From Deltaproteobacteria bacterium (GTDB lineage: Bacteria > SZUA-79 > Acidulodesulfobacterales > Acidulodesulfobacteraceae): DNA of 64,000 nt. This document shows, piece by piece, positions 52,668-61,744 of the stretch; the first letter of the stretch is position 1; every line of letters starts with the position of its first letter. The stretch lies in assembly GCA_023489335.1 (NCBI GenBank), contig JAMDCP010000017.1, forward strand, positions 1 through 64,000, read 5' to 3'. The notes beneath the pieces were generated by a model. It saw only the letters and a list, made by a program, of their open reading frames with translations, ran no database searches and was not told where the DNA came from. The position numbers and the translations under genes were made by a program.

Positions 52668-54215
52668 ATGGCAGGTAATTCTAAAATTTCCGAGCACAGG
52701 CTATACAAATGGCTCATTCTTGCCATATCCGTTACCGCTTCCTTTATGGCAATATTGGATATAAACATCGTTATAGTAGCGCTCCCCAAGATGATGTCGC
52801 ACTTCGGGGTAAATGTTATAACGATAGACTGGGTTATTATTGCCTATACTATCACATACTCGATTATCATACTTCTTACAAGTTTTGCAAGTAAAAAATA
52901 CGGACTAAAAATACCGTTTGTAATTTCTATTATATTCTTTACGATAGGTTCCGCCTTCTGCGGATTCGCTCCGTCCTATAGAATAATGATTATCTTCAGA
53001 ATTATCCAGGCTGTCGGAGGGGCAGGGCTTATCCCTATATCCGTTAACTTAATAGCAAAATATTTTAAAGCGCGGGAAAGGGGAACGGCAATGGGCGTCT
53101 GGACTATCGGGATAATGGTGGCTCCGGCTTTAGGCCCTATAATCGGAGGATATTTTGTCGATTATGTCGATTGGAGAATGATATTTTATTTTAATGTCCC
53201 GATAGCTATAATCCTGCTTTTAGGAACATCTATTTTATTGGAAAACGATAAACCGTTAAAGCCTTTTGCGAAAAAATTCGACTTTACGGGTTTTATTTTA
53301 ATCGCGATATGTCTCGGAACATTGCTTTATGTTCTAAACGAAGGACAGACGCTGGAATGGGATTCGCCGGTAATCAGGTTAAACGAACTGATTTGCGCCG
53401 CTTCTTTTATACTCTTTCTTATCGTAGAAATCTTTTCTAAAAGGCACTTAATGGATTACTCGCTGTTTAAAAACAGAAATTTTTTAACCGGAAATTTAGT
53501 CAGCATGATAAGGGCGGGGGCAGTTTTCAGCTCATTATTCCTGCTGCCGATATTTATCGAAGACATACTGAGTTATAACGCAATGCATGCGGGATATTTA
53601 ATGGCGCCGTTTGCCGTGGCGGTTGCGGTTGCTTCCCCCGTTGCGGGCAAAATTTCCGATAAATACGGCCCGAAATACCTGCTTGTAGCAGGAATGTTTA
53701 TATTTGCCGCTGCAAATTTTTCGCTGGGAAGCATATCTCTTCAAACATCTATCCCCTTTATCGTATATAACCAATTCTTAAGGGGAATAGGCGTAGGGCT
53801 TATAAACGCTCCCGTTATGATGACCGTTATTAACTCGGCTAAGTTTGAACAGATACCCGACGCTTCGGCGCTGTATAATGTTTTATTCCAAATTGGGGCA
53901 TCGTTTGGAATAGCATGGTCGGGAAATGAACTTGCGGTCAGGCAGGTTTATCATTTAAACCAATATGCAAGGGATATTAACTATAATTTTTATGAATTTA
54001 AAAATGTAATAAATTTCTTGCGGGAAGATTTAATAAAAAACGGCAGTTCCTTTGTCAAGGCAATAGGTTATCCTTCCAATGCCGCTAAAGTCTTTGATTT
54101 TTTACTTAACGAATTTTCTTTAATCGGCGCTTACGGAGATGTATATGTTATGTTGGGTTATCTCTGTATTTTTGGGGGAATAGCGGCCGTATTCGTAAAA
54201 AATATTAAAAAATGA
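52668..54215 (+). CDS. DHA2-family MFS efflux transporter (EmrB/QacA type)
   Basis: 515 residues, about fourteen membrane helices. 'FMAILDINIVIVALPKM' in helix 1 and 'ARERGTAMGVWTIGIMVAPALGPIIGG' (quoted in two parts: motif 'RGTAMG' and antiporter motif C 'APALGPIIGG') identify a drug:H+ antiporter of the EmrB/QacA group. No EmrA-like adaptor is nearby. A periplasmic region between the last two helices (about 430-485) is enlarged. Coupled to the FAH gene, so it may export a related metabolite. Confidence 0.88.
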   Translation: MAGNSKISEHRLYKWLILAISVTASFMAILDINIVIVALPKMMSHFGVNVITIDWVIIAYTITYSIIILLTSFASKKYGLKIPFVISIIFFTIGSAFCGFAPSYRIMIIFRIIQAVGGAGLIPISVNLIAKYFKARERGTAMGVWTIGIMVAPALGPIIGGYFVDYVDWRMIFYFNVPIAIILLLGTSILLENDKPLKPFAKKFDFTGFILIAICLGTLLYVLNEGQTLEWDSPVIRLNELICAASFILFLIVEIFSKRHLMDYSLFKNRNFLTGNLVSMIRAGAVFSSLFLLPIFIEDILSYNAMHAGYLMAPFAVAVAVASPVAGKISDKYGPKYLLVAGMFIFAAANFSLGSISLQTSIPFIVYNQFLRGIGVGLINAPVMMTVINSAKFEQIPDASALYNVLFQIGASFGIAWSGNELAVRQVYHLNQYARDINYNFYEFKNVINFLREDLIKNGSSFVKAIGYPSNAAKVFDFLLNEFSLIGAYGDVYVMLGYLCIFGGIAAVFVKNIKK

Positions 54216-54249
54216 GGGGTGTTCGGGTTAATATAACCTTTCCTGCCCC

Positions 54250-54278
54250 TTGATTTAGTTTCACAGCTATAGTAAAAT
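54250..54278 (+). promoter_or_regulatory. Candidate promoter of the glucan phosphorylase gene
   Basis: TTGATT (54250-54255), 17 bases, TAAAAT (54273-54278), 70 bases before the ATG. An AGGAGG ribosome site follows at 54331. Confidence 0.45.
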
Positions 54279-54347
54279 AACCAAATTCGCGCAATTTATC
54301 CGCTGGCCGCTTAATTAATTATTTATTATCAGGAGGCTTTAAACTTT

Positions 54348-56072
54348 ATGATAGCCTATTTCGTTATGGAATGCGCCGTCGATAGCAGGATTCCTACATA
54401 TAGCGGAGGACTTGGAATTCTTGCCGGAGATACATTGCAAAGTTTTGCCGACCTTGAAGTTCCCGCTGTTTGCGTAACTCTTCTATGGAAAAGCGGCTTC
54501 ACCGGACAAAAGCTGGCAAGCGACGGGACTCAGCTTGATTCCATTCAGGAATGGGATGTCGAAAAGTATATGCAGCCCGCAAACATAAAAATTAAAATAC
54601 CTCTCGGCGGCAAAGATGTTACGCTCACCGCTTATAAATACACAATAGAATCGACAAAGGGGGATAATGAAATCGATGCTTATTTTCTCACCCCGGATGT
54701 CCCCGAAAACGACCCCGAAACAAGAAAAATATGCGACAGGCTGTATATCGAAGGGGGTTTAACCCGCCTTAAACAAGAAATAATCCTGGGCATAGGCGGA
54801 TATGAAATGCTAAAGGCGATAAAATACAAACCGTTTTTGTACCATATAAATGAAAGCCATTCAGCCTTTTTAATCGCAAGCCTTATGAAAGACATGAACG
54901 ATTTAAACAGGGTAAAATCGAGGGTGGTTTTTACGACCCATTCCCCCATCCCTGCCACTTTCGATAAATTCGCAATGAAAGATGTAGCGGCCATGCTCGA
55001 AAGATATGTGGATAAACATGTGCTTTATGAAATATATCAAGAAAAGCTTGAGGATAACGATGAACTAAACCTTTCGTGGCTTGCCATAAAAAATGCGAAA
55101 AATGTCGTGGCCGTCTCAAGAAAGCATAAATTTGTCTCGGAACAGATATTTGAAGGATACAGGCTTAAATATGTTACCAACGGCATTCACCATATAAAAT
55201 GGGCTTCCGCGCATCACAAAATGTTATATACAAAATATATTAAGGGCTGGGAGGATGACCCGGATTTACTGAGGGGCGTAGCCTGCATCCCTGACAGCGA
55301 GTTCGCTCAAGCGCATATATTATCGAAGGAATCCCTTATAGAAATGGTAAACTCCGAAAGCGATGCCTCGTTTATTCCCGAAGATTTTACGATAGCCATG
55401 GCAAAAAGGGTAACCCAGTATAAAAGAAATAATCTGATACTTTCGAATCCCAATAAATTAATCGACATAGCGGAAAGGAAAGGAAATATTCAGATTATCT
55501 TTGCGGGAAAAACCCATCCTGCCGATCCTGACGGTATAGCCATGATAAAATCTATTCATAATGCATCCCAATATATTGCGTCTAAAACAAAAAAAGTTAA
55601 GATTGCTTTTTTGGAAAATTACAACATTCATAAAGCTAACATAATATTAGCCGGCGTCGATTTATGGCTTAACAATCCTGTCAGGCCGTTAGAAGCATCC
55701 GGCACAAGCGGTATGAAGGCATCCCTTAACGGCGTTCCAAATTTTAGCGTTCTCGACGGTTGGTGGCTTGAAGCCTGCATGGAAGGAATCAACGGTTGGG
55801 GGATAGGGCCGAGGCCTGCGTGGACTGACCTCAGCTACTCGGACGATGTGCAGGATTTAAACGATATTTACGGAAAACTCGAATTTAACATACTGGATTT
55901 ATACTATAAAAATTTTTCCGATTATCTTAAAATAATGAAGATGGCGGTTTCCTCCATAGCTCCATATTTTAACACTCATAGAATGGTTTCGGAATATGTT
56001 ACGGACTTATATTTGACCGGCATAGTAATGTGCTATTTAGAGCGTGAAAAGACAGGAGTTTGCGATATGTAA
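54348..56072 (+). CDS. glgP: Compact alpha-glucan phosphorylase
   Basis: 574 residues. 'MIAYFVMECAVDSRIPTYSGGLGILAGDTL' (quoted: 'PTYSGGLGILAGDTL'), 'HINESHSAFL', 'FTTHSPIPATFDKF', 'TNGIHHIKWAS', 'KRVTQYKRNNLIL', 'FAGKTHPADP', and the PLP Lys motif 'EASGTSGMKASLNGVPNFSV' place it in the TIGR02094 branch. It breaks alpha-1,4 glucan to glucose-1-phosphate. E. coli-type enzymes exceed 800 residues; this one starts directly at the glycogen-phosphorylase core like short archaeal forms. No other glycogen gene is nearby. Confidence 0.9.
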   Translation: MIAYFVMECAVDSRIPTYSGGLGILAGDTLQSFADLEVPAVCVTLLWKSGFTGQKLASDGTQLDSIQEWDVEKYMQPANIKIKIPLGGKDVTLTAYKYTIESTKGDNEIDAYFLTPDVPENDPETRKICDRLYIEGGLTRLKQEIILGIGGYEMLKAIKYKPFLYHINESHSAFLIASLMKDMNDLNRVKSRVVFTTHSPIPATFDKFAMKDVAAMLERYVDKHVLYEIYQEKLEDNDELNLSWLAIKNAKNVVAVSRKHKFVSEQIFEGYRLKYVTNGIHHIKWASAHHKMLYTKYIKGWEDDPDLLRGVACIPDSEFAQAHILSKESLIEMVNSESDASFIPEDFTIAMAKRVTQYKRNNLILSNPNKLIDIAERKGNIQIIFAGKTHPADPDGIAMIKSIHNASQYIASKTKKVKIAFLENYNIHKANIILAGVDLWLNNPVRPLEASGTSGMKASLNGVPNFSVLDGWWLEACMEGINGWGIGPRPAWTDLSYSDDVQDLNDIYGKLEFNILDLYYKNFSDYLKIMKMAVSSIAPYFNTHRMVSEYVTDLYLTGIVMCYLEREKTGVCDM

Positions 56073-56082
56073 TTCTCAAAAG

Positions 56083-56190
56083 AAAAAGGTATCCGATTTA
56101 TTTTATAAATACCCCGTCAGTCCGCCTGAGGCGGACTGACACCCCTTTTAAAAAAGGGGAATTAAAAAAAATAAATCGGACACCTTTTTT
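56083..56190. repeat. Nested palindromic (MITE-like) element, most complete copy
   Basis: 108 bases. Terminal inverted repeats AAAAAGGTATCCGATTTATT and the complement at 56168-56189 match with one difference. Inside, CCCCGTCA opens a perfect hairpin GTCAGTCCGCC-TGA-GGCGGACTGAC, and CCCCTTTT-AA-AAAAGGGG forms a second. It lies between convergent genes, where it would also terminate transcription both ways. Confidence 0.8.
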
Positions 56191-56201
56191 ACTGTTATTG
56201 C

Positions 56202-57239
56202 CTACACATTTGGATTTATTATAATCTTTAAGGAATCCTGGGCTTTAGCCGTAAGCGCAAATCCTTCGGCAATATCTTTCAAAGGAAGCCTGTTAGTTAT
56301 CATATCTTTAACATTAACCCTTTTAGACCTTATAAGTTCAAGGGAAATCCTGTGGTCAAGTATTGAACCGGCATAGGAACTCAAAAGCGCAACCTCGGTT
56401 CTCCAGAATATTTCGTTTATGGCTAAAGGAAGTTTTGCCCCTTCGTCCGCCGCTCCAAAGAATAAAACGGTTCCGCCCCTCCTGACGGATTTAAGCCCCT
56501 GCGCAACGGCGCTGTCCGCCCCTGTCGATAAAATTACGACATCTGCCAAAAAACCGTCGTTTATTTTTTTAACCGCTTCAGGTAAATCTATATCTTTATT
56601 ACTTGCGTTAAACACATAGTCCGCCCCAAAATTCTTTGCATATTCAAGCCTTTTATCATTTATATCGGTTGCGATAATCCTGCTCGCGCCTGTCGTCCTT
56701 AAAAGATTAATATGAAGAAGTCCTGCAAGTCCGCTTCCAATAACGAGGGCTGTATCCGCAGGTTTTATGCCGGCTAATCTTTGACCCCTGACGACGCAGG
56801 CAAGCGGCTCGACAAATGTTCCCTCTTCAAAACTAACGGAATCGGGTAAAACATATACCCCGTTTTTGACATTTATTTCGGGAAGCCTTAAGAACTCGGA
56901 AAATCCCCCCGGGTCAAAGTTTGTCGACCTCAGGGTATCGCAAACGGTTTGATGGCCGCTTAAACAATATTTGCAGGTATTGCACGGAACATGGTGGGCG
57001 GCGCAAATTCTGTCCCCAACCTTATATCCCTTTACATTTTTTCCGACATTTACTATCACGCCCGCAACCTCGTGCCCCAAAACAAGAGGCACCTTATCCC
57101 TCCTATACCATTCTATTACATCGCTTCCGCAAATTCCGCTTGCCATAACCCTCATAAGAATTTCATCGCCGTTTATCTTTGGGATATCTTTTTCGATTAT
57201 TCTTATATCTTTATTGCTGTAATAAAGCGCGCAACGCAT
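56202..57239 (-). CDS. Zinc-dependent medium-chain alcohol/polyol dehydrogenase
   Basis: 345 residues. Catalytic zinc ligands in 'GICGSDVIEWY' (Cys) and 'LGHEVAGVIV' (His, Glu). A structural zinc lobe has four Cys in 'CNTCKYCLSGHQTVC'. Rossmann motif 'VIGSGLAGLLHI', then 'IATDINDKRLEYAKNFGADY'. Closest in style to sorbitol or threonine dehydrogenases; substrate unclear. Stands before the epimerase gene with a 76-base gap containing a small GC palindrome (57278-57298). Confidence 0.85.
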   Translation of the reverse strand: MRCALYYSNKDIRIIEKDIPKINGDEILMRVMASGICGSDVIEWYRRDKVPLVLGHEVAGVIVNVGKNVKGYKVGDRICAAHHVPCNTCKYCLSGHQTVCDTLRSTNFDPGGFSEFLRLPEINVKNGVYVLPDSVSFEEGTFVEPLACVVRGQRLAGIKPADTALVIGSGLAGLLHINLLRTTGASRIIATDINDKRLEYAKNFGADYVFNASNKDIDLPEAVKKINDGFLADVVILSTGADSAVAQGLKSVRRGGTVLFFGAADEGAKLPLAINEIFWRTEVALLSSYAGSILDHRISLELIRSKRVNVKDMITNRLPLKDIAEGFALTAKAQDSLKIIINPNV

Positions 57240-57315
57240 AATAAGCCACCGTATTGAAATTGTTTTATTATATAGATTCCCGCCGGAGCGGGACGGGACA
57301 TGAATTTTTTTATTT

Positions 57316-58320
57316 TCATTTAAACAGACCCATGTAATATTCTAATGTTTGTTCCAATCCTTCCTTTAACGAAAACTTTGGATTAAATCCCAGTTCTCTT
57401 TCGGCTTTAGTTATATCTGCTTGCGAATACTTTATATCTCCGTCCCTGAAAGGTCCATGCTCATATTGTATATCATTGCCGAAAAATCCCTTAAGAACCT
57501 GAACAAGTTCGTTTAAACTAACCGATTTTCCGCTTCCCGCATTATAAACATCCGCCTTTTTCTCTCCCCCGTACATTACTGCCAGAAGATTTATATCAAT
57601 AATGTCGTCAACATAGCAAAAATCTCTTGTAGTCGTTCCGTCTCCGTTGATAATAAACCTTTCGTTGCTCAAAATCTTTTTGACCCAGATTGGGATAACC
57701 GCCGCGTAAGCGGAATAAGGGTCTTGAAACTTTCCGTATATGTTAAAATACCTGAAACCTATCGACTCAAAACCAAAACTGTTAAAAAATGCCTTTGCGT
57801 ATATTTCATTGGTGAGCTTTGCGGCGCCGTAAACGGAAAGAGGCTCTCCTATATTGTCCTCTACCGACGGAATATTGGAATTAGCGCCGTAAACAGCCGA
57901 ACTCGACGCATAAATAAACCTCTTGACCCCCGAAAGCCTCGAGGCGTTAAGGATGTTAAAAAAAGCGGCATCGTTATTGGAATGAAAAAGATGCGGTTCT
58001 TTTAACGACCATGGAACAGACGCTATTGCCGCCTCATGAAAGACATAGTCTATATTTTCGGCAACATTTTTGCAAAGTTCGGGAGCGTTTAAATCCCCTT
58101 TAATAAATTTAAAAAAACCGGTTTTACCGTTTTCCTTTGCGAAATTATTAATATACTCTATATTGGAAGCCCTGCCGGTGATAAAGCTATCGACGACGGT
58201 AACGCTCTGCCCTAATTCTAAAAGCCTTAAAACTAAATTTGTCCCGACAAAGCCTGCCGCCCCTGTAACCAAAAAACTCAATTTTTTATTTGTAAACCAA
58301 TTTTTTATTTTTTCGGTCAA
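57316..58320 (-). CDS. NAD-dependent nucleotide-sugar epimerase (GalE/WbpP-like)
   Basis: 334 residues. Extended SDR: 'LVTGAAGFVGTNLVLRLLE', 'FHEAAIASVPWSLKEP', 'IYASSSAVYGANSN', the active 'YGAAK' Tyr/Lys, 'GFRYFNIYGKFQDP' and 'TTRDFCYVDDI'. Typical of UDP-GlcNAc or UDP-glucose 4-epimerases that supply LPS sugars. Its start overlaps the ClC stop by four bases (ATGA type). Confidence 0.88.
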   Translation of the reverse strand: MTEKIKNWFTNKKLSFLVTGAAGFVGTNLVLRLLELGQSVTVVDSFITGRASNIEYINNFAKENGKTGFFKFIKGDLNAPELCKNVAENIDYVFHEAAIASVPWSLKEPHLFHSNNDAAFFNILNASRLSGVKRFIYASSSAVYGANSNIPSVEDNIGEPLSVYGAAKLTNEIYAKAFFNSFGFESIGFRYFNIYGKFQDPYSAYAAVIPIWVKKILSNERFIINGDGTTTRDFCYVDDIIDINLLAVMYGGEKKADVYNAGSGKSVSLNELVQVLKGFFGNDIQYEHGPFRDGDIKYSQADITKAERELGFNPKFSLKEGLEQTLEYYMGLFK

Positions 58321-60134
58321 ATTTTTTGCCCCCCTTCTATCGTAAGCACTACATCACGTTTTCTCAAAATTCCCTCATAATTCCCGTCTTCATTAATCAC
58401 GATAAGTTCATCCGTATTTTTTCTGAAAAAGCTATGAACCGCGATATCCAATGTATCGGTTATTCTAATTCTTGGTATAAAAGACGAATCCATAATATCC
58501 TTTGCAAGCCTTGAATCATCGGGCGAGGTCAGCATTATATTTTTTATCTTGTCGTACTTAATCGTCCCGACTATTTTACCTGTTTTGTCTATGACGGGAT
58601 GCATAAAAAAATTAGAATTAAAAAAAATCTTAATCATCTCGTATAAAGGCATATCGGGGGCTATAGGCTTAGCCGCCGAACCTTCCTCCATAACATCCTT
58701 AACCGAATATCTTTGAAGCGGCTTAATCAAATAGTCTTTAAAGTGGGCGGGAGATTCCATTCTATTTCTTTTTTGCTTGGAGTAAATGCTTCTTTTGCCG
58801 CTTGCAACAAATGTTATTGCCGAAACAAGCATTAAAGGAGGCAAAAGCCCGTAACTTCCCGTCATCTCCGAAACCATCAATAATGATGAAATCGGCGTTT
58901 TTGCGGCGCCTGCAAAAAATCCTCCCATGCCTATTAGAACAAACGGCGCAATATCGGAAGCGAGTATCAGTTGCGGGAATAAAATATGAAAAATACCCCC
59001 TATTGCCCCTCCGAACGCTCCGCCTATTACCAATGAAGGAGCGTAAACCCCTGCGGAACCGCCGGAACTTATAGTAAACGAGGTAGCAACAATTTTAAAA
59101 AACCCTAAAAGTATAAGGGTTATTATGGTCAATTTTCCCAGAACGGCAAGCTGGAGCCAGCCGTAACCGACACCCATAATTTCGGGAAAAAAATAAGCTA
59201 TTATGCCGACCAGCGCGCCGCCGAGCATAGGTTTAAAGTGGGGTTTAATCCTTATCTTTTTAAAAATACCATGAACCCAGTAAAAAAATCTTATATAAAA
59301 ATTTCCCATAAAGGCAAGAAAAATCCCCAAAACTGCATAAAAAATTAGAATTACCGGCCTCGAATAGGTAAACATGGGGGTTAACACTACAGGACTAAAA
59401 CCTGCGTAAAAATAGGCATAAATGGAATATCCCACAATAGCCGCTATAATGGAAAGCATTAACGCCCCGCCTTCAAAATCCATTTCGGAATATAAAACCT
59501 CTACGCCGAACATTGCGCCTGCAAGGGGCGATTTAAAAATCGCGCCGATGCCTGCCCCTATCCCCGCAACAAGCATTGTTCTTCTATCAGGAATAGGCAG
59601 TCCCAAATAAGTTGCAAGGACGGAGCCGAATCCCGCTCCAATCTGCGCAACGGGCCCTTCCCTTCCGCCCGAACCACCCGAACCAAGCGTAACCGCGGAC
59701 GCCAGCATCTTAATTACCGGCACCCTTCCCCTGATAAACCCGTTCTTATTATGAAAGGCGTCTATAGCCGCATCCGTTCCATGCCCTTCGGCCTCGGGAG
59801 CAAAAGTGTAAACTAATAAACCGGATATAAGCCCGCCTGCCGCTATAACTAAAGGGATAACCCAGTGAATTACCGCCGCATTCGGCGGCGCCCCGGTCTG
59901 CCCTAACAGTTCGGACCTCGGAGAATAATAATGGGCCAAACTTACCTGAAATATAAACCTGAAAAGCCTTATTAACGAATTAAAAACTATGGCGCCGATG
60001 CCTGCGACAATCCCAATCAGCACCCCAAAAAAAATCCATCTCGAGAAATAAAAAATGGAATTGTCTTGAAATCTTATTATTTTTCTTTTGAGGTTTGTTT
60101 TAGCTTTTATAAATATTTTTTTCAAAGAAGGCAT
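58317..60134 (-). CDS. ClC-family chloride channel/antiporter with CBS pair
   Basis: 605 residues. Transport domain with 'EAEGHGTDAAIDAFH', selectivity loop 'GSGGSGGREGPVAQIGAG' including the gating Glu of GREGP, and 'SSGGSAGVYAPSLVIGGAFG'. Two CBS domains (about 475-600) follow ('YSVKDVMEEGSAAKPIAPDM', 'AKDIMDSSFIPRIRITDTL'), which usually bind adenine nucleotides and gate transport. Coupled to a downstream epimerase; the biological link is unclear. Confidence 0.92.
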   Translation of the reverse strand: MPSLKKIFIKAKTNLKRKIIRFQDNSIFYFSRWIFFGVLIGIVAGIGAIVFNSLIRLFRFIFQVSLAHYYSPRSELLGQTGAPPNAAVIHWVIPLVIAAGGLISGLLVYTFAPEAEGHGTDAAIDAFHNKNGFIRGRVPVIKMLASAVTLGSGGSGGREGPVAQIGAGFGSVLATYLGLPIPDRRTMLVAGIGAGIGAIFKSPLAGAMFGVEVLYSEMDFEGGALMLSIIAAIVGYSIYAYFYAGFSPVVLTPMFTYSRPVILIFYAVLGIFLAFMGNFYIRFFYWVHGIFKKIRIKPHFKPMLGGALVGIIAYFFPEIMGVGYGWLQLAVLGKLTIITLILLGFFKIVATSFTISSGGSAGVYAPSLVIGGAFGGAIGGIFHILFPQLILASDIAPFVLIGMGGFFAGAAKTPISSLLMVSEMTGSYGLLPPLMLVSAITFVASGKRSIYSKQKRNRMESPAHFKDYLIKPLQRYSVKDVMEEGSAAKPIAPDMPLYEMIKIFFNSNFFMHPVIDKTGKIVGTIKYDKIKNIMLTSPDDSRLAKDIMDSSFIPRIRITDTLDIAVHSFFRKNTDELIVINEDGNYEGILRKRDVVLTIEGGQKI

Positions 60135-60187
60135 ATATTTTTAGGAATGAAAATGCTTATTTTTAAATTAAGCATAATAAATAAAAA

Positions 60188-60262
60188 TGGCAGCCCCAAC
60201 GGGATTCGAACCCGTGTTACTGCCGTGAGAGGGCAACGTCCTAACCGCTAGACTATGGGGCC
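60188..60262 (-). tRNA. tRNA-Glu (anticodon CTC)
   Basis: Complete cloverleaf on the minus strand with encoded CCA. Acceptor GGCCCCA/TGGGGCT (G-U first pair), D arm GTCTAGCGGTTAGGAC, anticodon arm TTGCC-CTCTCAC-GGCAG with CTC at 34-36, T arm ACGGG-TTCGAAT-CCCGT, discriminator G. The anticodon reads GAG codons, the minor Glu codon in AT-rich genomes. Located 54 bases upstream of the ClC gene. Confidence 0.95.
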
Positions 60263-60307
60263 GTGGATGTTAATTATATAATATATTTAAAATAAAATAA
60301 ATAAAAA

Positions 60308-60520
60308 TTACTTTTTTATATAACCCCTTAAATATATGAATATCAACAGTATGTTTAATATAGCAAGGCCGGTAAGTTTTGAGTGAAAACCGACCGCCGT
60401 CCAGATAAAAGACGCAAGGCCGCTTATGATAAAACCGGATTTTTTATGCGAGCTTAATTGCCAAACGCCCGCTAATGTCACGGCAAATGCAAGCCAGTCT
60501 AATACATCCCAAAAATTCAA
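60308..60520 (-). CDS. Tiny three-helix membrane protein (PnuC/SWEET-like)
   Basis: 70 residues. Three hydrophobic helices (about 5-20, 27-44, 47-65) with 'GVWQLSSHKKSGFIISGLAS' and a basic end 'LRGYIKK'. The helix spacing and the 'W.L..KK..G' turn resemble half-size PnuC/SemiSWEET-type proteins, which work as dimers, but at this size the likeness could be fortuitous. Isolated between a tRNA and a repeat element. Confidence 0.5.
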   Translation of the reverse strand: MNFWDVLDWLAFAVTLAGVWQLSSHKKSGFIISGLASFIWTAVGFHSKLTGLAILNILLIFIYLRGYIKK

Positions 60521-60541
60521 TTTAATTTGCGCTCAAGGTTC

Positions 60542-60648
60542 AAAAAAGCACTGATATTTTATAAATACCCCGTCATTTTGCCTTAAAGCAAAATGACACC
60601 CCTTTTAAAAAAAGGGGAATTAAAAAAAATAAATCGGATACCTTTTTG
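60542..60648. repeat. Nested palindromic element, copy before rmlA
   Basis: About 107 bases. Right end AAAATAAATCGGATACCTTT is intact; the left end (AAAAAAGCACTGATATTTTA) is decayed. Inner hairpin GTCATTTTGC-CTTAAA-GCAAAATGAC replaces the GC-rich stem of the 56083 copy yet still pairs fully. The CCCCTTTTAAAAAAAGGGG hairpin is kept. Just past the stop of rmlA, so may terminate it. Confidence 0.75.
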
Positions 60649-60665
60649 CCTTTTTGTTATTTATT

Positions 60666-61574
60666 TTAAATCATCGATTTATTTCTATTTTTATTTTTTT
60701 CATCTGATACTATTTTTAAAATATATCCGCCGTAGCCGCTTTTAATGCATTTATTGGATAGTTCCTTCAATTCCTCTACGGATATGTAATTCATCTTATA
60801 GGCAATTTCTTCTACGCACCCGATTTTAAGCCCCTGCCTTTTTTCCATCATCTCGATAAACCTGGCTGCATCGAGGAGGCTTTCCGCCGTTCCCGTATCA
60901 AGCCAAGCGTAGCCCCTTCCAAGCGTAATGGCATTAAGCCTCCCGCGGTTTAAGTATATGTTGTTTACATCGGTTATCTCAAGTTCTCCCCTTTCGGAAG
61001 GCTTTAACTCTCTGGCTATACTTATGACATCGTTATCGTAAAAATAAACGCCCGTAACGGCATAGTTCGATTTTGGATTTTGCGGCTTTTCCTCTATCGA
61101 CAAAACTTTTCCGTCGCCGCCTATTTCGATAACCCCGTATCTTTGAGGGTCTTCGACATAATATGTAAATATGACGCCGCCCCCTTTTTTATTTATAATT
61201 TCTCTTGCGCGGTTAAATTCGTCTGGAATACCGTGCCCGTAAAAAATATTATCTCCCAAAATCAAACATACGGCATCCCTGCCTATAAAATCTTCTCCGA
61301 TGATAAAGGCTTCTGCAAGCCCGCCGGGCGAAACCTGCTCCTTATAGCTTATATTAAGCCCCAGGTCGCTTCCGTTGCCGAATATAGCTTTAAATTTATC
61401 CACATCGCCAGGGGTAGTGATTATCAAAATATCTTTTATACCAGCAAGCATGAGGGTTGACAACGGGTAATAAATCATCGGCTTGTCGTAAACGGGGAGA
61501 AGCTGTTTGCAAACGCTTAAGGTTATAGGATAAAGCCTTGTTCCGCTGCCGCCCGCAAGAATGATGCCCTTCAT
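60666..61574 (-). CDS. rmlA: Glucose-1-phosphate thymidylyltransferase
   Basis: 302 residues. 'KGIILAGGSGTRLYPITLSV' nucleotidyltransferase loop, 'KQLLPVYDKPMIYYPLSTLM', 'LILGDNIFYGHG', 'GVIEIGGDGKVLSIEEKP', 'NYAVTGVYFYDNDV' and 'GRGYAWLDTGTAESLLDAA'. Makes dTDP-glucose for rhamnose and other surface sugars. The rmlB, rmlC and rmlD genes are not adjacent. Confidence 0.94.
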   Translation of the reverse strand: MKGIILAGGSGTRLYPITLSVCKQLLPVYDKPMIYYPLSTLMLAGIKDILIITTPGDVDKFKAIFGNGSDLGLNISYKEQVSPGGLAEAFIIGEDFIGRDAVCLILGDNIFYGHGIPDEFNRAREIINKKGGGVIFTYYVEDPQRYGVIEIGGDGKVLSIEEKPQNPKSNYAVTGVYFYDNDVISIARELKPSERGELEITDVNNIYLNRGRLNAITLGRGYAWLDTGTAESLLDAARFIEMMEKRQGLKIGCVEEIAYKMNYISVEELKELSNKCIKSGYGGYILKIVSDEKNKNRNKSMI

Positions 61575-61647
61575 ATCGCTCTATTTTAATTAAATTTTAA
61601 TTAATTTATTGATTTGTTTATATTTTTTTTATTATCGTTGTTTTTAT

Positions 61648-61677
61648 TTGAAATTAAACTATATAATATAATATAAA
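61648..61677 (+). promoter_or_regulatory. Candidate promoter of the antiporter gene
   Basis: TTGAAA (61648-61653), then overlapping TATAAT/TATAAA boxes; the one at 61672-61677 gives an 18-base spacer. The tract is almost pure AT, so precise assignment is uncertain. Confidence 0.35.
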
Positions 61678-61744
61678 AATTTTAAAAACAAGAGAGGGGT
61701 TAAGGTTTAAAGATTAAACCCAAATCTAAGGCATAAGGGGAAAG

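Noticed and set aside
60188-60262. tRNA-Glu as the attachment site of an integrated element
   Set aside because: No integrase lies next to it and I see no second copy of the tRNA 3' end in the flanks.
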